A stretch of 64,000 nucleotides of DNA. It comes from Rhinopomastus cyanomelas. Taxonomy: Eukaryota; Chordata; Aves; Bucerotiformes; Rhinopomastidae. Below are positions 44,426-57,715 of this stretch, in pieces (the stretch's first letter is position 1; every line of letters begins with the position of its first letter). The position numbers and the translations under genes are program-made. The notes beneath the pieces are model-generated. The model saw only the letters and a list, made by a program, of their open reading frames with translations, was not told the DNA's origin and searched no databases. The stretch lies in contig VXBP01008590.1 of the NCBI GenBank assembly GCA_013400115.1, positions 1-64,000 of the forward strand, in the 5' to 3' direction.

Positions 44426-47400
44426 AAACAAATCCACACACCTTTTGAAGATAAAAAAGTTAAAGGCTCCTTCATTTCCCCTTCATAGCCTGAACACTTC
44501 ATAGTGCAAAGGGATCATTTTTAGCTCAAGATCCCACTCTGTAAAGTTCTCCCACACACCAACATTTTTGTTTCCATTCAGCCATTCAAATTAGGAATCA
44601 AATCTGTCCTTTACCCTTTTTTTCTTTCCTCATTATACAGCAGCAGAGCTCACAGTACAATCTGCATCAAGTGCTCCTCTTGATTCTGCCTTCATAACAA
44701 AAGACATTGAAGAGATGTGAAAGTACAGCTTATACTGCACACTGTAATGGAGCTAAGATGACGATAAGCAAGAGAGAGAGCAACTGTGCAAAGCAAGATT
44801 TCTACAGGGATAGATCGTCCTGTAAGTGTTAAAGCATTGCTTCCTCTAGTCCACTTGCAATCATCACTGGCAGGGGGATATCAGCCAGACTGGTCAGGTA
44901 TGCAATTGTATTTGGGGACAGTAGAGCCTGATGTCTAATTGTAAAAAATTAATGTTTCAGTCTGTTATTTTCTTTTCAATCAGAGCAGATAAGGTGATGC
45001 TATTGATTCCTGCTGCTCTCACCAAAAGCTGAGATTGTAAGATAGGACTGGCAAGATACTTAGCAGTGGGGTTTGCTCTGTTTGGGAAAATCCACCCAGT
45101 AAACAAATTCTAATCTAAAAAAAGCCGTGTCCAATTGAAAGTCTGAGCGTAGCCCCACGTTACATGTATACGATGACTTCATACATAAAGCTTAAAATCT
45201 AAAAACACATTTATATATAAGGACACACATATACAAGGGTAGTTAACACAGCTTTGCACTTTCCCCTGCCCTTATTTAGCTGTTGTTATTGAAAATACTG
45301 CAAGGAAGCAGCACGTACTTGGCTTTATGGACAGACCAAATCTGAAGAGCCTGTATTCGTCCTTCGTTTGTCAATTGCCAAAGAAACTGGACATGAAGTA
45401 CTTCTTTCTCTGACTTCGCCCACTACTCTGGGGTAGATAACACCGAACACCGACACAGCAAGAAGCAGGCTGGATTTGACTGTTTCAAATACATTGCTCA
45501 GGATTGGTTCTCGCTCCTCCTGCCCCTGCAGAAGCCCCTTATTCATACCAGAATCCCTACTTTTCTTTCTCAAGGAGACTTTCAGGCAGGGGCTGTTTTG
45601 GCTGGCGCTACGTTGTAAGCGCTGTAACTTCACCATTTTTCAGAAGCAAGCAGCATAACTTTTGGAGACGTCCCACGTCCGGCTCACGTACCACGGCCAC
45701 CTGCACGACTATGAAGGTGAGATTCAGCTACAGCACCAGAACGCCTCTGTGCGTACACACACACAGAGTCACCCTCGTTCCTTACTAAGAGAAGCACTTG
45801 TGGCTCTAATTTCAAGGTAATGCCAAAAAGTGTTGCTTCTACTCCCAAGACCTGCAGTCACAGTTATGCTGGAGAGAAGCGTGACTTTAGTCAGTTGTTG
45901 GAGTCAGCATCCATAAGGCTATCTGCTTGCCAAGCATCTCAGATAATTTCCTGCTGGGTGAGGAAACAGCCTTTCTATGGAGCAAGAGTAACTGAACCAC
46001 TACAGAACTAACGTATTGATACTAAGACACTAAGAAGTCTGCTGCCCAGGCAGCTTTTCTGAGTGCAGGGACTTATTTGCCTTGTCCTTGGTAGGACCAT
46101 TCTACTATCTTTTTGATGTCAGCTGGTTACTGTGCTGAGTTTGGTTTCAAGACTTAAAACTTGTGTTGACTTCAGTGGGAGTTGGACCAATATCAAACTT
46201 TTTAAAACTGATGTCTGAAATGCACCTCAAAATTAGAAAAAGTTTTCGAAATAAGGCAAATGAGAACAGAGCCACGTTGATGTCTCTTCCTTGCAGTTAG
46301 ATGGCTCTGCACACAGCCTTGAAGCATACTTGGGTTATGATTTTGGCTTGGTTTTATAGCTCTTAGCTTAGTAGATATATCCTCTCATCACTCAACAAAG
46401 TTGAATTCTGTACAGAATTTTCTGCTAGCTTTAGGATTTTAGATAATTTTGTGGAATCTGAAAATGGAGGAACCCAAACTCTCACCTCTGAGTTTTCTTG
46501 GGGAATCTGAAAGTGCTGAACTTGCTAATCAGTGTTTAAGAGCTTTTCACTGTCATCGTGATGAGCAGGAAACAAACTTTCACCAAGACCTAAAGTAGCA
46601 GAAGCAAAGTTCAGGAGAGCACAGAGTTTTTTCTTCAGGTTCAAAACTGAAAAGAATGAAAAAGGCTTTGACTTACCTGTCATTTATGCTGTCATTATAT
46701 ATATAAACCATAGAGCACAAACTCATACTAAAGAGGAATTCTCAAAGCTCATTACACGGTACTTGCAAATGAGTCTTTGATTTCTGGAGTTGCCAAACAC
46801 TGACTGAAATCCTGACCCACCAGCACACAGCCTGCATAACTAGGACGTACACTGTGGAAATCAACAGGAGAGAGGTTTTTTAACTCCCTAAGAGTTAAGA
46901 GAAACAACAGAGCCACTTTGGACGAAACCATTCAGTAACTGCATCTCTAATATCTCAGGCACATTTTTTTCCAGTGCAATGGCAAGCATGGTTATGCACC
47001 TGCTGCGTCCTAACCTTTATTTCCCTGGCCCTGAGAAGACCCTATTATAGTCATGCTCCATGAGGTAAAGTGTGTGTCTCCCTGTGCAACCAGCCCAGTG
47101 CCTGCAAGTCTCTGCCTAGGTGTTCAGAGAGATTTGAGAAGCTGCACAGCACATTGCATCTGTCTGAAAAGACTTACATTCCATCGTTTTCTTTTTTGTA
47201 GAGATTTGCCTCCAAACCCTCAGCTCCCTGCCACGTTGCTACTTATCAGCCCAGTCCTGATGAGCGTTTGTGACACTACCCAGGAGGGCAGAAGCATTTC
47301 ACTGGGACCCTATTCTCTAGCAAGGCTGTGGCATGTGCAAGCACTAGTTATGCATTACTTGGGCCAGTTAAAAGGCAGTTCTTACGCATCTTGAATTCAA

Positions 47401-50400
47401 AGTGAAAAAAAGCAGCTAAACAGTAGCAAAAAGGGAACCGCAGCGTTAAAGACGAGTTGGGAGGAAAGGGAGAAAATGAACACTTTAATCTGGAAGTGCT
47501 TTTCCAAAGCGATGTCATCTGAACACAGAGTATTAAATCCTCTGCTAACGTACACTGGCATAAATCAGTTGCCTTGAAGCACTGTAGCTGCATTAGATCT
47601 GGCCTGGAGCTTCTTGAGTCTTCTCTTGGTCATCAGATAATGTGCCATTAGTTACTTCTGACGTCACTTGGACGCCTTCATTTATTTCCCAGAAGGCAAA
47701 AACTGATAGAGACTTACATGACCAAATAGGCACCCTCCATGTGATTTACCTCTCTGTGATCACTGAACACTCTGTGTATGAGCTTTGTCAGACTGAACTG
47801 CCATAAAGCTTAATAGCTAAGTGAGACTTTACAAGTATCTAATTGAAATGAGGAGGAAAACCTTCTGCAGTCTCAACAGGGAACTGTCCAAGGTTATAGC
47901 TTTGGTGTTTCTCTTAAGATGTACCTGCATGGTTCTTCTATTTGTGTTTGACTTTTTTCCACAGCTAAATAGGCCCATACTGTGTGGGCTATTTACAGAG
48001 CTCTGCATCATCAAAGCTGTCTCTAATAGCTATGCTGAGAATGGAAATGGATTTATGCAACTTAAAATACTCCAGAAGAACTAGCAACTTACAGCCCAAG
48101 GGGGGAGAAATAATCCTATTAGTAAAGCTCTGCAGCAGATTCTGTAGACAACAGGTGGGATGTCCATCACCAGGTACTTCCAAGAGGAGACGAAGAGAAT
48201 GTGACCACCAGCAAGCATATCATCAGTGGTGTTTAAGTATGCAGTCTCTCCCACTTTGTGAAGGAAAAATGGTCTGGATTCCCTGTGATCCTATCTCAGC
48301 TGTATTTTTTTTTTGTAATGGATAAGGCCTAATTTATTCCTTTAATCCGAAGCTGATTTGAGGAACTACAGGCTCCTCAAAGGTAAATCACAATTAATTT
48401 TGTGGTGGTTTTCTGCATTAGTAATTACATGTGGAATTAAAACAAGCCTTTCATCAATTATACATAGTTATTTGTTTGATTTCTAAAGCTCTTGACATTA
48501 AGGGTATAAGTAATCTAATTAGCCTTTTGTACAAGAAACCTTTCCTTTCTTCTAACGAGGATAGTGCACTTTCATTATTATAGCGCTACCAAGCCAGGCC
48601 ACGAATTAAGTAAAACCTAATGCAGTTGGTTGGCAGCATTAACGTGGTATTTCCACTTAACACAAGGACGTTAATGGCCAGGTTTGGGGAATGTGTTCTT
48701 ACAAAGTCATGGAACAAAGTGCTTTTCTGTTGAGCAGGGCAGCAAGCATCTGGCATACCCTGTGTACTTACAGGGTCTGCTTACAGGCTTGTCTCCAAAG
48801 TACCTTTCTTCTGTGGTGCCCTAGAGGGCAAACAGTGGTGATGTTTCAAGGCTGGTATTCCTGATACTGGGTACCTGACTATCCAGCCTGTGAAGAAATA
48901 TACCATCACACACTGTTGTGGGCACAAAGAGAAGTTGATAACATCTCAGTGACCTCTGACAGTAGTTCGCACATCCTTTTCTGAGATAAGTCGTTCACTA
49001 TAATAGTTGGTTACCGAGTTTTTTTTCCTTAAACATACAGTGGAACAAAAGTAGCGCCTTGTTCTTGTCCTCACAGTAGATACTTGCAAAGCATATCTTA
49101 ATTTTCTTTGGGTTATACCATTTTTCGTAGTTTAAAAAGTCCATATTTTGTTCCTGCTGCCCCCTGTGAATAATGTAGAGAATGGATTTCATGTCATCCT
49201 CAGCCTTGGAACTCCCTTATGCCCCACCAACTGCAAAACAACTTCAATTTCATTTCCAACTCCTAAGTAGAAGGCAAAATACACTGATTTGCAATAATTT
49301 ATAATGCAACCCTCTAATAATTATTTCATAAAATAGACTATTGTTTCTTGAGCTGTGAAGTTAAGGACTGGTCTATCAAGAGATGAAGTTGTGCTGTAGG
49401 TTTACAACTCCAAACCATGGGTTTCAAAGCATCTGGCTTAGAGTTCTGAATTTTAAAAGACCTTACACAGTCTGACACAGCCCAGAGTGCTCGGGCAGGG
49501 TTGTATCTCAGAGCTTTCAATCTAAATAAGTGAAGGAGAGAGGACTGAAGCTGAAGGAAGGAGCTGTGTTTGGGGTTTTGGGTGGATCAGGTGGACCAGA
49601 GCAGGCTGGAGATTCCAGCTCAGCATGCAACTGGCCATTCTGTAAGCAGGCAGCAGGTAACCTGAGGGCAGAGCTGATGATGTAGTCAGAGTTTAAGTTA
49701 CCCAGAACAGTGAGGTTATTTTCCTTGATTCTGCCCATGCTGCCTTGTAACAGTTCTGTACGGGAGGTTAGCATTCACCCTCCTTTTCACACCAACGGTA
49801 AGCTGCTGAGGGGTCTTGCCTATAACACGGAGTGCATTTTAGAACTTTGAAAAGTAAATATAATCAATCAGGAAATGCTTACGTAAAGCTTCCCATTTGG
49901 GGCAACATTTTCTCTTCCTACTTAACCTTTTTTTTATAAGTGTGAAAATATTCTGATGTGATAATATGATTCATAGTATTCCTCACTAAGCTGTGATTTT
50001 AACCTTCCTCCTGAATGAGCAAAGCTAACAATTAAATATTTTAATGAATCTATTAAGTCAAATATTTGGCATAGACAATTCAACATTGTCAATTCAATTC
50101 TGATAATTCAACATTGAAAGAAGACTTTTGTTTTCTCTTGTTGTCTTGCTTCGCAGTAATTATCAGAATACACGAAGAATGATTGACTCACCCATTTGGC
50201 AGCCACACCAAAGAATGACTAAAGCTTTGTTGATAATCAAAATTTAGCACTGATTCAAGCAAACAACTGTTTTCACCATTAAAAGCCACATATGCATGAA
50301 CTCTTTCACACATGTATTTCTCTGTGACCCTAAAAGCACTGGGACAAGAAAGCACATAGGAAGTGAGCTGGCATTGCTCTAAAGGTTGTAAAGATGTGTC

Positions 50401-50532
50401 AGCTGGAGACTACTGCTGTGCATTTCCATGAGATACCAAACACCACTGTGCCACTTCTATAAAAACTGGAAGACTCTTATTTGGGTACCTTCAAGAAACC
50501 AACATTTGACCTGAACTTGTAACTGTCCCACA

Positions 50533-50690
50533 TGGAATCATAGAATCATTTAGGTTGGAAAAGACTTTTAAGATCACTGAGAGCAACCATTAACTTAGTT
50601 CTACCAAGCCATCAGTAAACCACGTCCTCAAGCTCCGTATCTACAGGTTTTTTAAATCCCTCCAGGTTCAGAAGGGGTGCACATTCAAAC
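50533..50690 (-). mobile_element. CR1 LINE 3' fragment (antisense), diverged
   Basis: TGGAATCATAGAATCATTTAGGTTGGAAAAGAC followed by AAGATCACTGAGAGCAACC and TTTTTTAAATCCCTCCAGG, an older CR1 subfamily 3' end; about 160 bp. Confidence 0.85.
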
Positions 50691-53600
50691 CACAAAGAAA
50701 TCTGATTTATCTGACTAGCTTCTCTTTGGGCAGTTACTCCAACACAATGGCAGAAAGGAGTAGGTTTGAGTTTCTGACCTCTCACATCTTTCAGGAAGCT
50801 GGTTTAAAGCTACAGTCAGCACCAAGGCTGCACACACCTCTTTTTTTGTTCGATTTCCTTGTCTAACGTGAGGCTCTTTCAGCTTTCCTAGATAACAGGG
50901 TGGCTTGTTCTGCTATACCAATGCACATAAAGAACGGCTTGAAGAGAGAGGCTGAAGATGTGTTGTCCTGCTCTTAGCCTTCGATATTCACTGGATGTTT
51001 CAAGCAGGCATTTCTACTCTTGCTGTGTTGTCCTGCAGGCTTCAGGAGAGATGGTTTTTCCAGTGTTTACAGGGAGCTTCTCATCCCTTTTATTGAATCC
51101 TTCCTTTAAGTCTCTCTTTCCTTCACCAGCAAGACAAAGCTGACAACTGTTTGACACCTGGCTGCCACTGCCATTCCCTCTCCATCATGAAGTGGTTGCT
51201 GCCCATCATCCTGGAGGCCCTGACTCTCATCTCCCTCACCATCACGTGTCTGCACAGTTGGAAAGACAAATTCCACCTCCCTCCCAGCTTTACACTCTGG
51301 ACCTGGGCAGCGCCCGGTGCAATGGCACCCCAGGCAGCAACACCACAGCTCCTGGGATGATAGTGCCAGCCCTGTCTGAAGAAAATCAGAGCCAGGCTCT
51401 TAAAATGCAGAAAAAAGATCTATCTAAATCTTTCATCAAGCAGGGATTACTGGTGATGTTTGAATTCGTCATTCTTTGGACAGAGACCTCAACACCCAGC
51501 CCATTCAAAGGCCATGAGACCTACTTTTGACTGGAGCTCTGTAACTGAAATTTGAGCTGAAGTGAAGTACTTTTCAGTAAACGTTTTGTTGATGAATTCC
51601 TCCCTTGGGAAGAAGAAATAGGTGGAGAAAGCTTTTATGAATTCAGTTCCTATTTATCATGTAGTGGTGACCAAAGGGGGAAAGATGGGAAAATCAAAAC
51701 ACTTCGACATTTAGTTGACATTTGTTTTGAAAATCGCCAAACAGACGCTAAATCAAAACAAACTTTCTGCTTTTGAGTCAAGAGAAACAGTCACAGGTTA
51801 GGAAACCTGCTCCTTATTCTACTGAGAAAACACATCCACTTTGAGTCAACCCAACATTTTTCTTGGATGTCCAAACTTAGCCACTGATCCAAAAGTCCCT
51901 GCTTATTTAGGCAGTTGTAATTGTAGCCCCATTCCTCTGCTAGTTTCCAGAAGCAGAGCCCTTAGGAGGTTTCTGTTGGTGCATAAAGGAGATTGTTTCA
52001 TAGGCCTGATTATAGAAGAAATTACATCAGTTAAAGAAAAAAACCCACCGCCATGTCAAATATAAGAATGTAAATTTAAGTTATTATTTTAGTCATCCTA
52101 GTTGTAGACCCTGTTTCAGCTATATGGGCCTTAAGCAGACCAGGCGTTCCTCCACTGCTGCACTGTAGAGCTAAATGAAGACTAAATGTTTGAGGAATCA
52201 TTTATCAACAACAGAAGAGAAGAACTTTTCAAAGAGGGTTTAATCCTTTCTTGCACAAAATGTTTTTTTCCTGTAACTAGTGAAAAGGGTATTTTTGCTA
52301 CAAGTAAACTGTTTCCAAAACCCAAATTTTATTGGCAGAAGCGATACCTATCACCAACTGCACGAAACCCCGTATCCTCAAAGGTAATCCAGTTAATCTC
52401 CAAAATGTACTGTTTTTTCTGAATTTTACCCTGTTACATTAAAGAAGCCTTTTTTACAAAGCATGCACTTGTTCAAATGTAAGCCTTGGGAACAATTCTG
52501 GAGTAGCAAAAGCCATCTTACATTGAAAGGAAGTTTGGAGACCAAGAGAGTTTGTAAATCACCGTAAGAAGAAATTGTGTCATGCACTATTGAGGGTTCT
52601 TTTACTACAATTAAACTGGGGTGAGGGGCAATTATTCTGATTCTGGAAAACAAAGAAGATGCTTTTAACAACTGATTCAGATCCTATTCTCACTCCAATT
52701 TGTAGGACTAGTAAGCACTTGACAATAGCTCAGTAACGCTGCCTGGATGAGACACCTGTCGCACTGGTAACTGTACTGCAGCCTCTTTGTCTTCTGACCC
52801 TAAACCAGTTTTGTGCTTCTGTTGCCAGCAATCAACAGACACACTAAGTAGCACCAATAAAGCAAATATTAACTTTGACTGTTCGTCCAGCTGCAGCCGA
52901 TTGCAGTGACTGACTATTCTGAGAAACATGAAAAACATTAAATACTGAAATATTTCTACTCGCACATACTTGTGTGGATTGTGTGGGAAAAGGAATTAAA
53001 TCTGGTTTTGAGAAAGGAAAAAAAAAGGAAGGAAAGGTGGGGGGAAGGAAATGTTGCAAAGCTCAGACCTAGAAGAAAAGCAGAGTGATCATTATTGAAG
53101 TTTCCTATTTAAATCTTTCCCCTTCTACCACAGAAGTTCACTGCAACCTCGTTTGTCCCCTGTAGCTCTTTTCTTGCCCTCTTAGCTATATTAGCTGGTG
53201 CTTGGGGAAGCAAACCTGATATCCTGAGGTGTGGTGTCAGGCTTCCCAATTTCTGCTGTGGTTTGCACCGTTTGAATGCATTCCCTGTCCACCTTTGGCT
53301 TTGGTTTCAGGCACTGAGAAGGAAGGGGGCATCAGTTGAGCTGCTGTGAATTGATTTGAGAACTTAACCAAGTATTGCTTGTCTCCCACTTTTGCTGTTC
53401 TGCCTCAGGGTCAAACATCATCGATATATAAAAAAAGAAGACATCACAACGTGAGCTATGTCTTCATTAGACATGAGCACCTGGTGAACTCCTACCTATC
53501 AAAACCAAACAATTCTCAGCATCATCTTTCCCAATGAAACCTCTCATGATTAGTTTTTGTGTTTGTTTTAGATCCACATTCTGAAGTATTTATCTAAGAC

Positions 53601-54167
53601 ACACTGTTTTAGTAGTGACCATTATTCCCGTCACTACGCGTAGTACTTCTCAATGGGTTTACACTCTTGTGGTTTTTGTATCTGGTCTGCATTAAGTCAA
53701 GTTCCCCATTCGAGCTAGTACTAGTTGCTTTATTTAAGAGAAGGTTCAAAGTGAGCTTCACTTGCACTTCTCTGCTTGTTCTGTCCCACTTGCGCTACTG
53801 CTGTATTCTGCAACCTGCTTATGAATTTGAGATCTACCTAATTATTCTGAACTACTTAAGAATTTTGCATGCTTGCAATGAGTATGAAGGGAAGAGTCAA
53901 AATGAAAATACAGAATGAAATACAAGAATTCTGTTGGAGCACACTAAGCTTTTTGTAAGGACTGCATGGGGAAAGGAGCATAGACTGTCTCCTTCAAATA
54001 GCTACCGATGGCACCTGAAGTTTTGTCTGACATGGAACTGGACTAGACATTCTACACCTTTACTGTAAGCATGGCCCACGACCCTGCAAACACCATTGCT
54101 TCCATGACAAATCAGCACTCCCTTGGTTCCAGTTTCCTGCATTGCACAAATAAGTCTTTATATTAAT
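50691..54167. other. Unique sequence
   Basis: No repeat family recognised. Plus frame 51151-51360 contains MKWLLPIILEALTLISLTIT, a hydrophobic signal-like start followed by an AG at a CTGCACAG context. The downstream frame closes after about 57 residues and nothing else supports a gene. Confidence 0.55.
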
Positions 54168-54236
54168 TGTAGAATGACTTAGGTTGGGAGGGACCTTAGA
54201 GCTCGACTCCAACCTCCTTGCCATGTCAGCAGTAAC
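54168..54236 (-). mobile_element. CR1 tail remnant (antisense, about 70 bp)
   Basis: GTAGAATGACTTAGGTTGGG, AGGGACCTTAGAGCTCGACT and CCAACCTCCTTGCCATG: the extreme 3' end of an old CR1. Confidence 0.75.
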
Positions 54237-57200
54237 TAGAATCCAGGGAATCTAATAAAAACGGGCAATATAGTGGTAACACAATCCTGTTGCTTGCTTG
54301 GAGGCCAGCGTTGCCTGCAGGCAGCTGTACTGCTGTTATTATTTTGAGACTGGCGGGACGACTGTCCTTCGTGCACTGAGACAATTACTTTCCCTGCTGA
54401 AGGGTTAGCCCTTTCCTCATCCTCTTACACATTGTCGAGCAGCTACATAAGAACAGTAAGTGTCAAATCCGTTAAAACAAGTTTGCACCTATAATTCTGT
54501 GCTTTACTTGTTGTCAACTTAATGGAAGGGCTGACTGCTGAAACAATGTGCAGATGACCATGACAGAAAGTCATTATTTATTTTCATTACTTAAAATAGA
54601 AGTACCTGCAAGGCTCAGCCAATAATTCCTATTGCAGGACCCAAAGCTTTGAGTGACACAGCTGTCAGCTAAGTGCAAAGACAGACATGGAGATGCTGTG
54701 CAGCAGGCTCAAGTGGGAGTAAATTCAAGTCTGGGACTACTTGTGGCTATAGATGCATTCATGGATTGGTGCAGCAGAGGATTGCAAGACTGCACAAGAA
54801 AAAGACATTTACAGAGAAGAGAAGGACATAGTCTAGGGAGTAATCACAGCAGTTAAATGATATGTAATTACTTGGGCAAAGCACACACTTCAGGTGGCCC
54901 CTTGGTTTCTGCTCATTCTTCTCCAGTAACACACGCAGTAAGGAATGAGGTAGATATTCAGTGCAGTCATGGCATGGAGAAAAATATTTCATTTTCATTT
55001 ACCACTGTGATCATCTTCATTCCTGCCTACTCACCTCTGCAAGTTTGTAGAGTATCTTAAGAGGAACATTTGCTTATCAGTCATTATCTTCCTGCTCATT
55101 TAGCCAGGGTTCTGATGGAAGAAGGGCTCGAACCCGAAAGAAGTAATTTAAGTTTTAGTTTATAGAAGAAACACTCCCCAGATGGGAGTTTCCTAAGAAA
55201 GATCCATGTTGGAGTCCCCCACCACAGCAGACAGCCTAGCATGTATCAATGGAATAAACTCCCTTCCTCAGTTATCAGAACTTGCTGGCATCTTGTATCA
55301 ACACTTAAACAAAGAATGAGTGCCAAACATCATATGTAAAGCATTTAATTTTTTCACAGTCCTTGTCTTATCTCTTTAGAAGTATTTAATTGATAGAGGT
55401 ACTTCAATTCTTTCATGTTTTTGTATCTTATGATTATTGCAGTACTTTTCCTCAACAGAAGGACAACCAGTGTTTGCACAGAAAGACAAAGCTACGAGGA
55501 GCAGGTTGTTCACATGAACATTTATGTAATTAGTGGTGCGGCCCCTGGCTATGAGTGTGCTATTACACAATAGGACTTCGTAAAGACATTTAACAAGTGC
55601 CACCGGAGAGCTCCCTAAACAAACCTCCACACATGACAAATTAAACATACAATTCAAAAACAGAAACAGTAGAAGGTTAATAGAGTTTTATGGGAAAAGA
55701 GTCCTCTGGTTTGTTATACAAATCCCTGAGGAGTGACGGAACAGAAGAAACTGCTTGATAAATGGATATAACATTTCTATCCTGGAATAATTCAGTGACT
55801 CATGAACTCACCTGAGATACCACATACCAGGGTTCACAGCATTACCATGCCCTGTTCTGACACAAGCTTTGAACGTGTTTCTTTTTGGCCAGTGAAAATG
55901 CCCTAATCAGTAGCCATTTGGCGCTCTGGTCATCACCTCTGGTTATTCTGGCAGTTACAGGATTTTAAGAATGATTGAGATTTCATGAATAGATTAAATG
56001 AGTGCTTTAGTGAACAAACATTTTTGTCTGTAAAGGTATTACCAAAAACTGTCATCAGTTCTAACCCCAGTGACAGTGAGGGACTTTGGAAACAGGGTGT
56101 GTGGAGAAGTTGTGCTTTCCACATGCACATCCTGCAGCAGCCCCAGGCTGGCAGTGCAGCCCACTCCTGCAGCAGAAGGTCTCTGCTTTGCAGAAAGCCC
56201 TTGTGAGATGGTAGCCAAATGGCTTTGGGGTACAGCTTAGAGAAAGCAGCAGGAGCAAACCTAAAGAAAACATCTCATGAAGATTAGTACCAGACAGGTA
56301 CTAATGATTCCATCCCAGCTGGTATCTGAGATGCAAGGGACTGTAGAAGAGAAAAATACCTCGTTCTTTATTTGTAGGTTAAAAGATTCAGAGATCTTGA
56401 GACTCTGTGATTTGGATTTAGGTTTAAGAGAAACAAGGCTGGAGGGAAGACGTCATTGAGACTGAATCGTAGCAGGACAAGCATCAAAAAGGGTGGCTGC
56501 TGTATGAAAATTCCTGTGGGCAGAGGGAAAAGCAGAAAGCAGTCAAAGTGAAATTGCCGCATGTGCACCAACAGAACTTCAAGCGTGAGCGATAGGTGCA
56601 CGGGGGGGGGGGGGAATAAGCTTTTGTTGGAAACTGGAAAACTAGAGTCTTCATGGAAGGTTTAGCCTCAGGATTTAAAAAAATGAGAGCAGAGGAAAAT
56701 GAGAAAGTATTTGAAATAGGAGGAAAGAACTTGCAGCACTTTCTTTCATTAAATAAATAAGAAAAGCAAGGCGTAGGAAAAGATAAGGAATAACACATGT
56801 CTACATTAATAATAAATTAATCTTAAAAATATTATTACAAAAGGATAAGAGCAGCCTAGAGATAAATTTTTGTGAAGATCTGAAGACTTAAAGCTCTCAC
56901 TCTCTGGTCTGGAGTAAAGGCAGATCCTAAGCTCGTGTCTGCCTATTTAGATAGCTCTGTGTCATCACCATAAAAATGACTTTTCACTCGACCTGAAGGC
57001 AAACAGGATTGGCTTTTACTGCAACAGGAAATGCTGGGATTGATTTTGCAGTGACTCAAAGGCTGGCAACAAGAAGTTTTATCCTGTCTTAGTCAGGGGC
57101 CAACAACTTGGGACAAGTGTATAAAAGTTCATCGTCACTGCGATGAGTGTCGCAATATTCATACCACAGCTTATTCACAAGGTATCTTTATTCCAAGATC

Positions 57201-57514
57201 ACCAACAACCAGAGTTGGGGTCAAGGAGCGGGGTCCATTATACACACACAGTACCTCCTGAAGCAGGCTACTGGATTCTCAGCACCAATTCAGCTCCACT
57301 GAACTGAAGGAGTGAGGCTGTCACATCAGCAGTTGCTGCTGCAAAACCATAAACTGAAGCTAAAGCAGTAACTTTTGTCCACATGAATATTGATTATTAA
57401 ACTGAAAAAAACACACCCAGGGATCATGTGACACATGCAAGCAGCAGCTAACCATCACTGTGGTCTGTCAGCCCAGAAAGGCTGCAACCATCCAGACCAA
57501 AGCAATGCCACGAC
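54237..57514. other. Unique sequence
   Basis: No repeat recognised with confidence. Contains a consensus minus-strand donor (CTCAG/GTGAGT) at about 55810 with about 30 open codons before it, a G13 run, and a segment near 57115-57260 with a TATAAAAG motif that could be LTR-derived but has no recognisable ends. Confidence 0.5.
56602..56614 (+). repeat. Poly-G tract (13)
   Basis: Thirteen consecutive G on the plus strand. Confidence 0.9.
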
Positions 57515-57714
57515 AGCAGGATGACTATGAGCCAGCAATGTGCTCTTGTGGCCAAGAGGGCCAACAGCATCCTGGGGTGGATCAGAAGGGGGGTGGTTAG
57601 CAGATCAAGAGAGGTTCTTCTCCCCCTCTACTCTGTCCTGGTGAGAGCACACCTGGAATATTGTGTCCAGTTCTGGACCACTCAGTTCAAGAGGGATGTG
57701 GAGCTGCTGGAGGG
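57515..57714 (+). mobile_element. CR1 LINE ORF2 C-terminal fragment (sense), cut at an N
   Basis: Open frame with SQQCALVAKRANSILGW, RGVVSRSREVLLPLYS and RAHLEYCVQFW, standard CR1 ORF2 sequence with little decay. It ends abruptly at the N at 57715 with no ORF2 end, UTR or tail. Confidence 0.9.
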
Positions 57715-57715
57715 N
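57715..57715. other. Single ambiguous base (N) at a CR1 strand switch
   Basis: To the left is sense CR1 ORF2; to the right, starting ATCGAGTCCAACACCCC, is antisense CR1 lacking the last bases of its tail. The change of strand and position exactly at the N suggests a collapsed assembly gap. Confidence 0.8.

Larger units (their letters stand above)
41051..50532. other. Long unique stretch, repeat-poor
   Basis: About 9.5 kb without recognisable interspersed repeats. Features: a 10-bp triplicate at 41879-41908, a G11 run at 44415-44425, a mildly CpG-enriched patch at 45590-45720 ending in the donor-like GAAG/GTGAGA, and a near-consensus minus-strand donor (GACAG/GTAAGT) at about 46675. Open frames do not exceed 113 codons and match nothing I know. 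Confidence 0.6.

Noticed and set aside
45325..45720. Possible exon or small promoter with several CpGs and a GAAG/GTGAGA donor
   Set aside because: Frames on the two strands conflict, the best acceptor gives only about 24 codons, and CpG enrichment covers barely 100 bases.
57115..57260. Possible LTR with TATAAAAG and a small hairpin
   Set aside because: No TG…CA ends, no target duplication and no second copy in the window.
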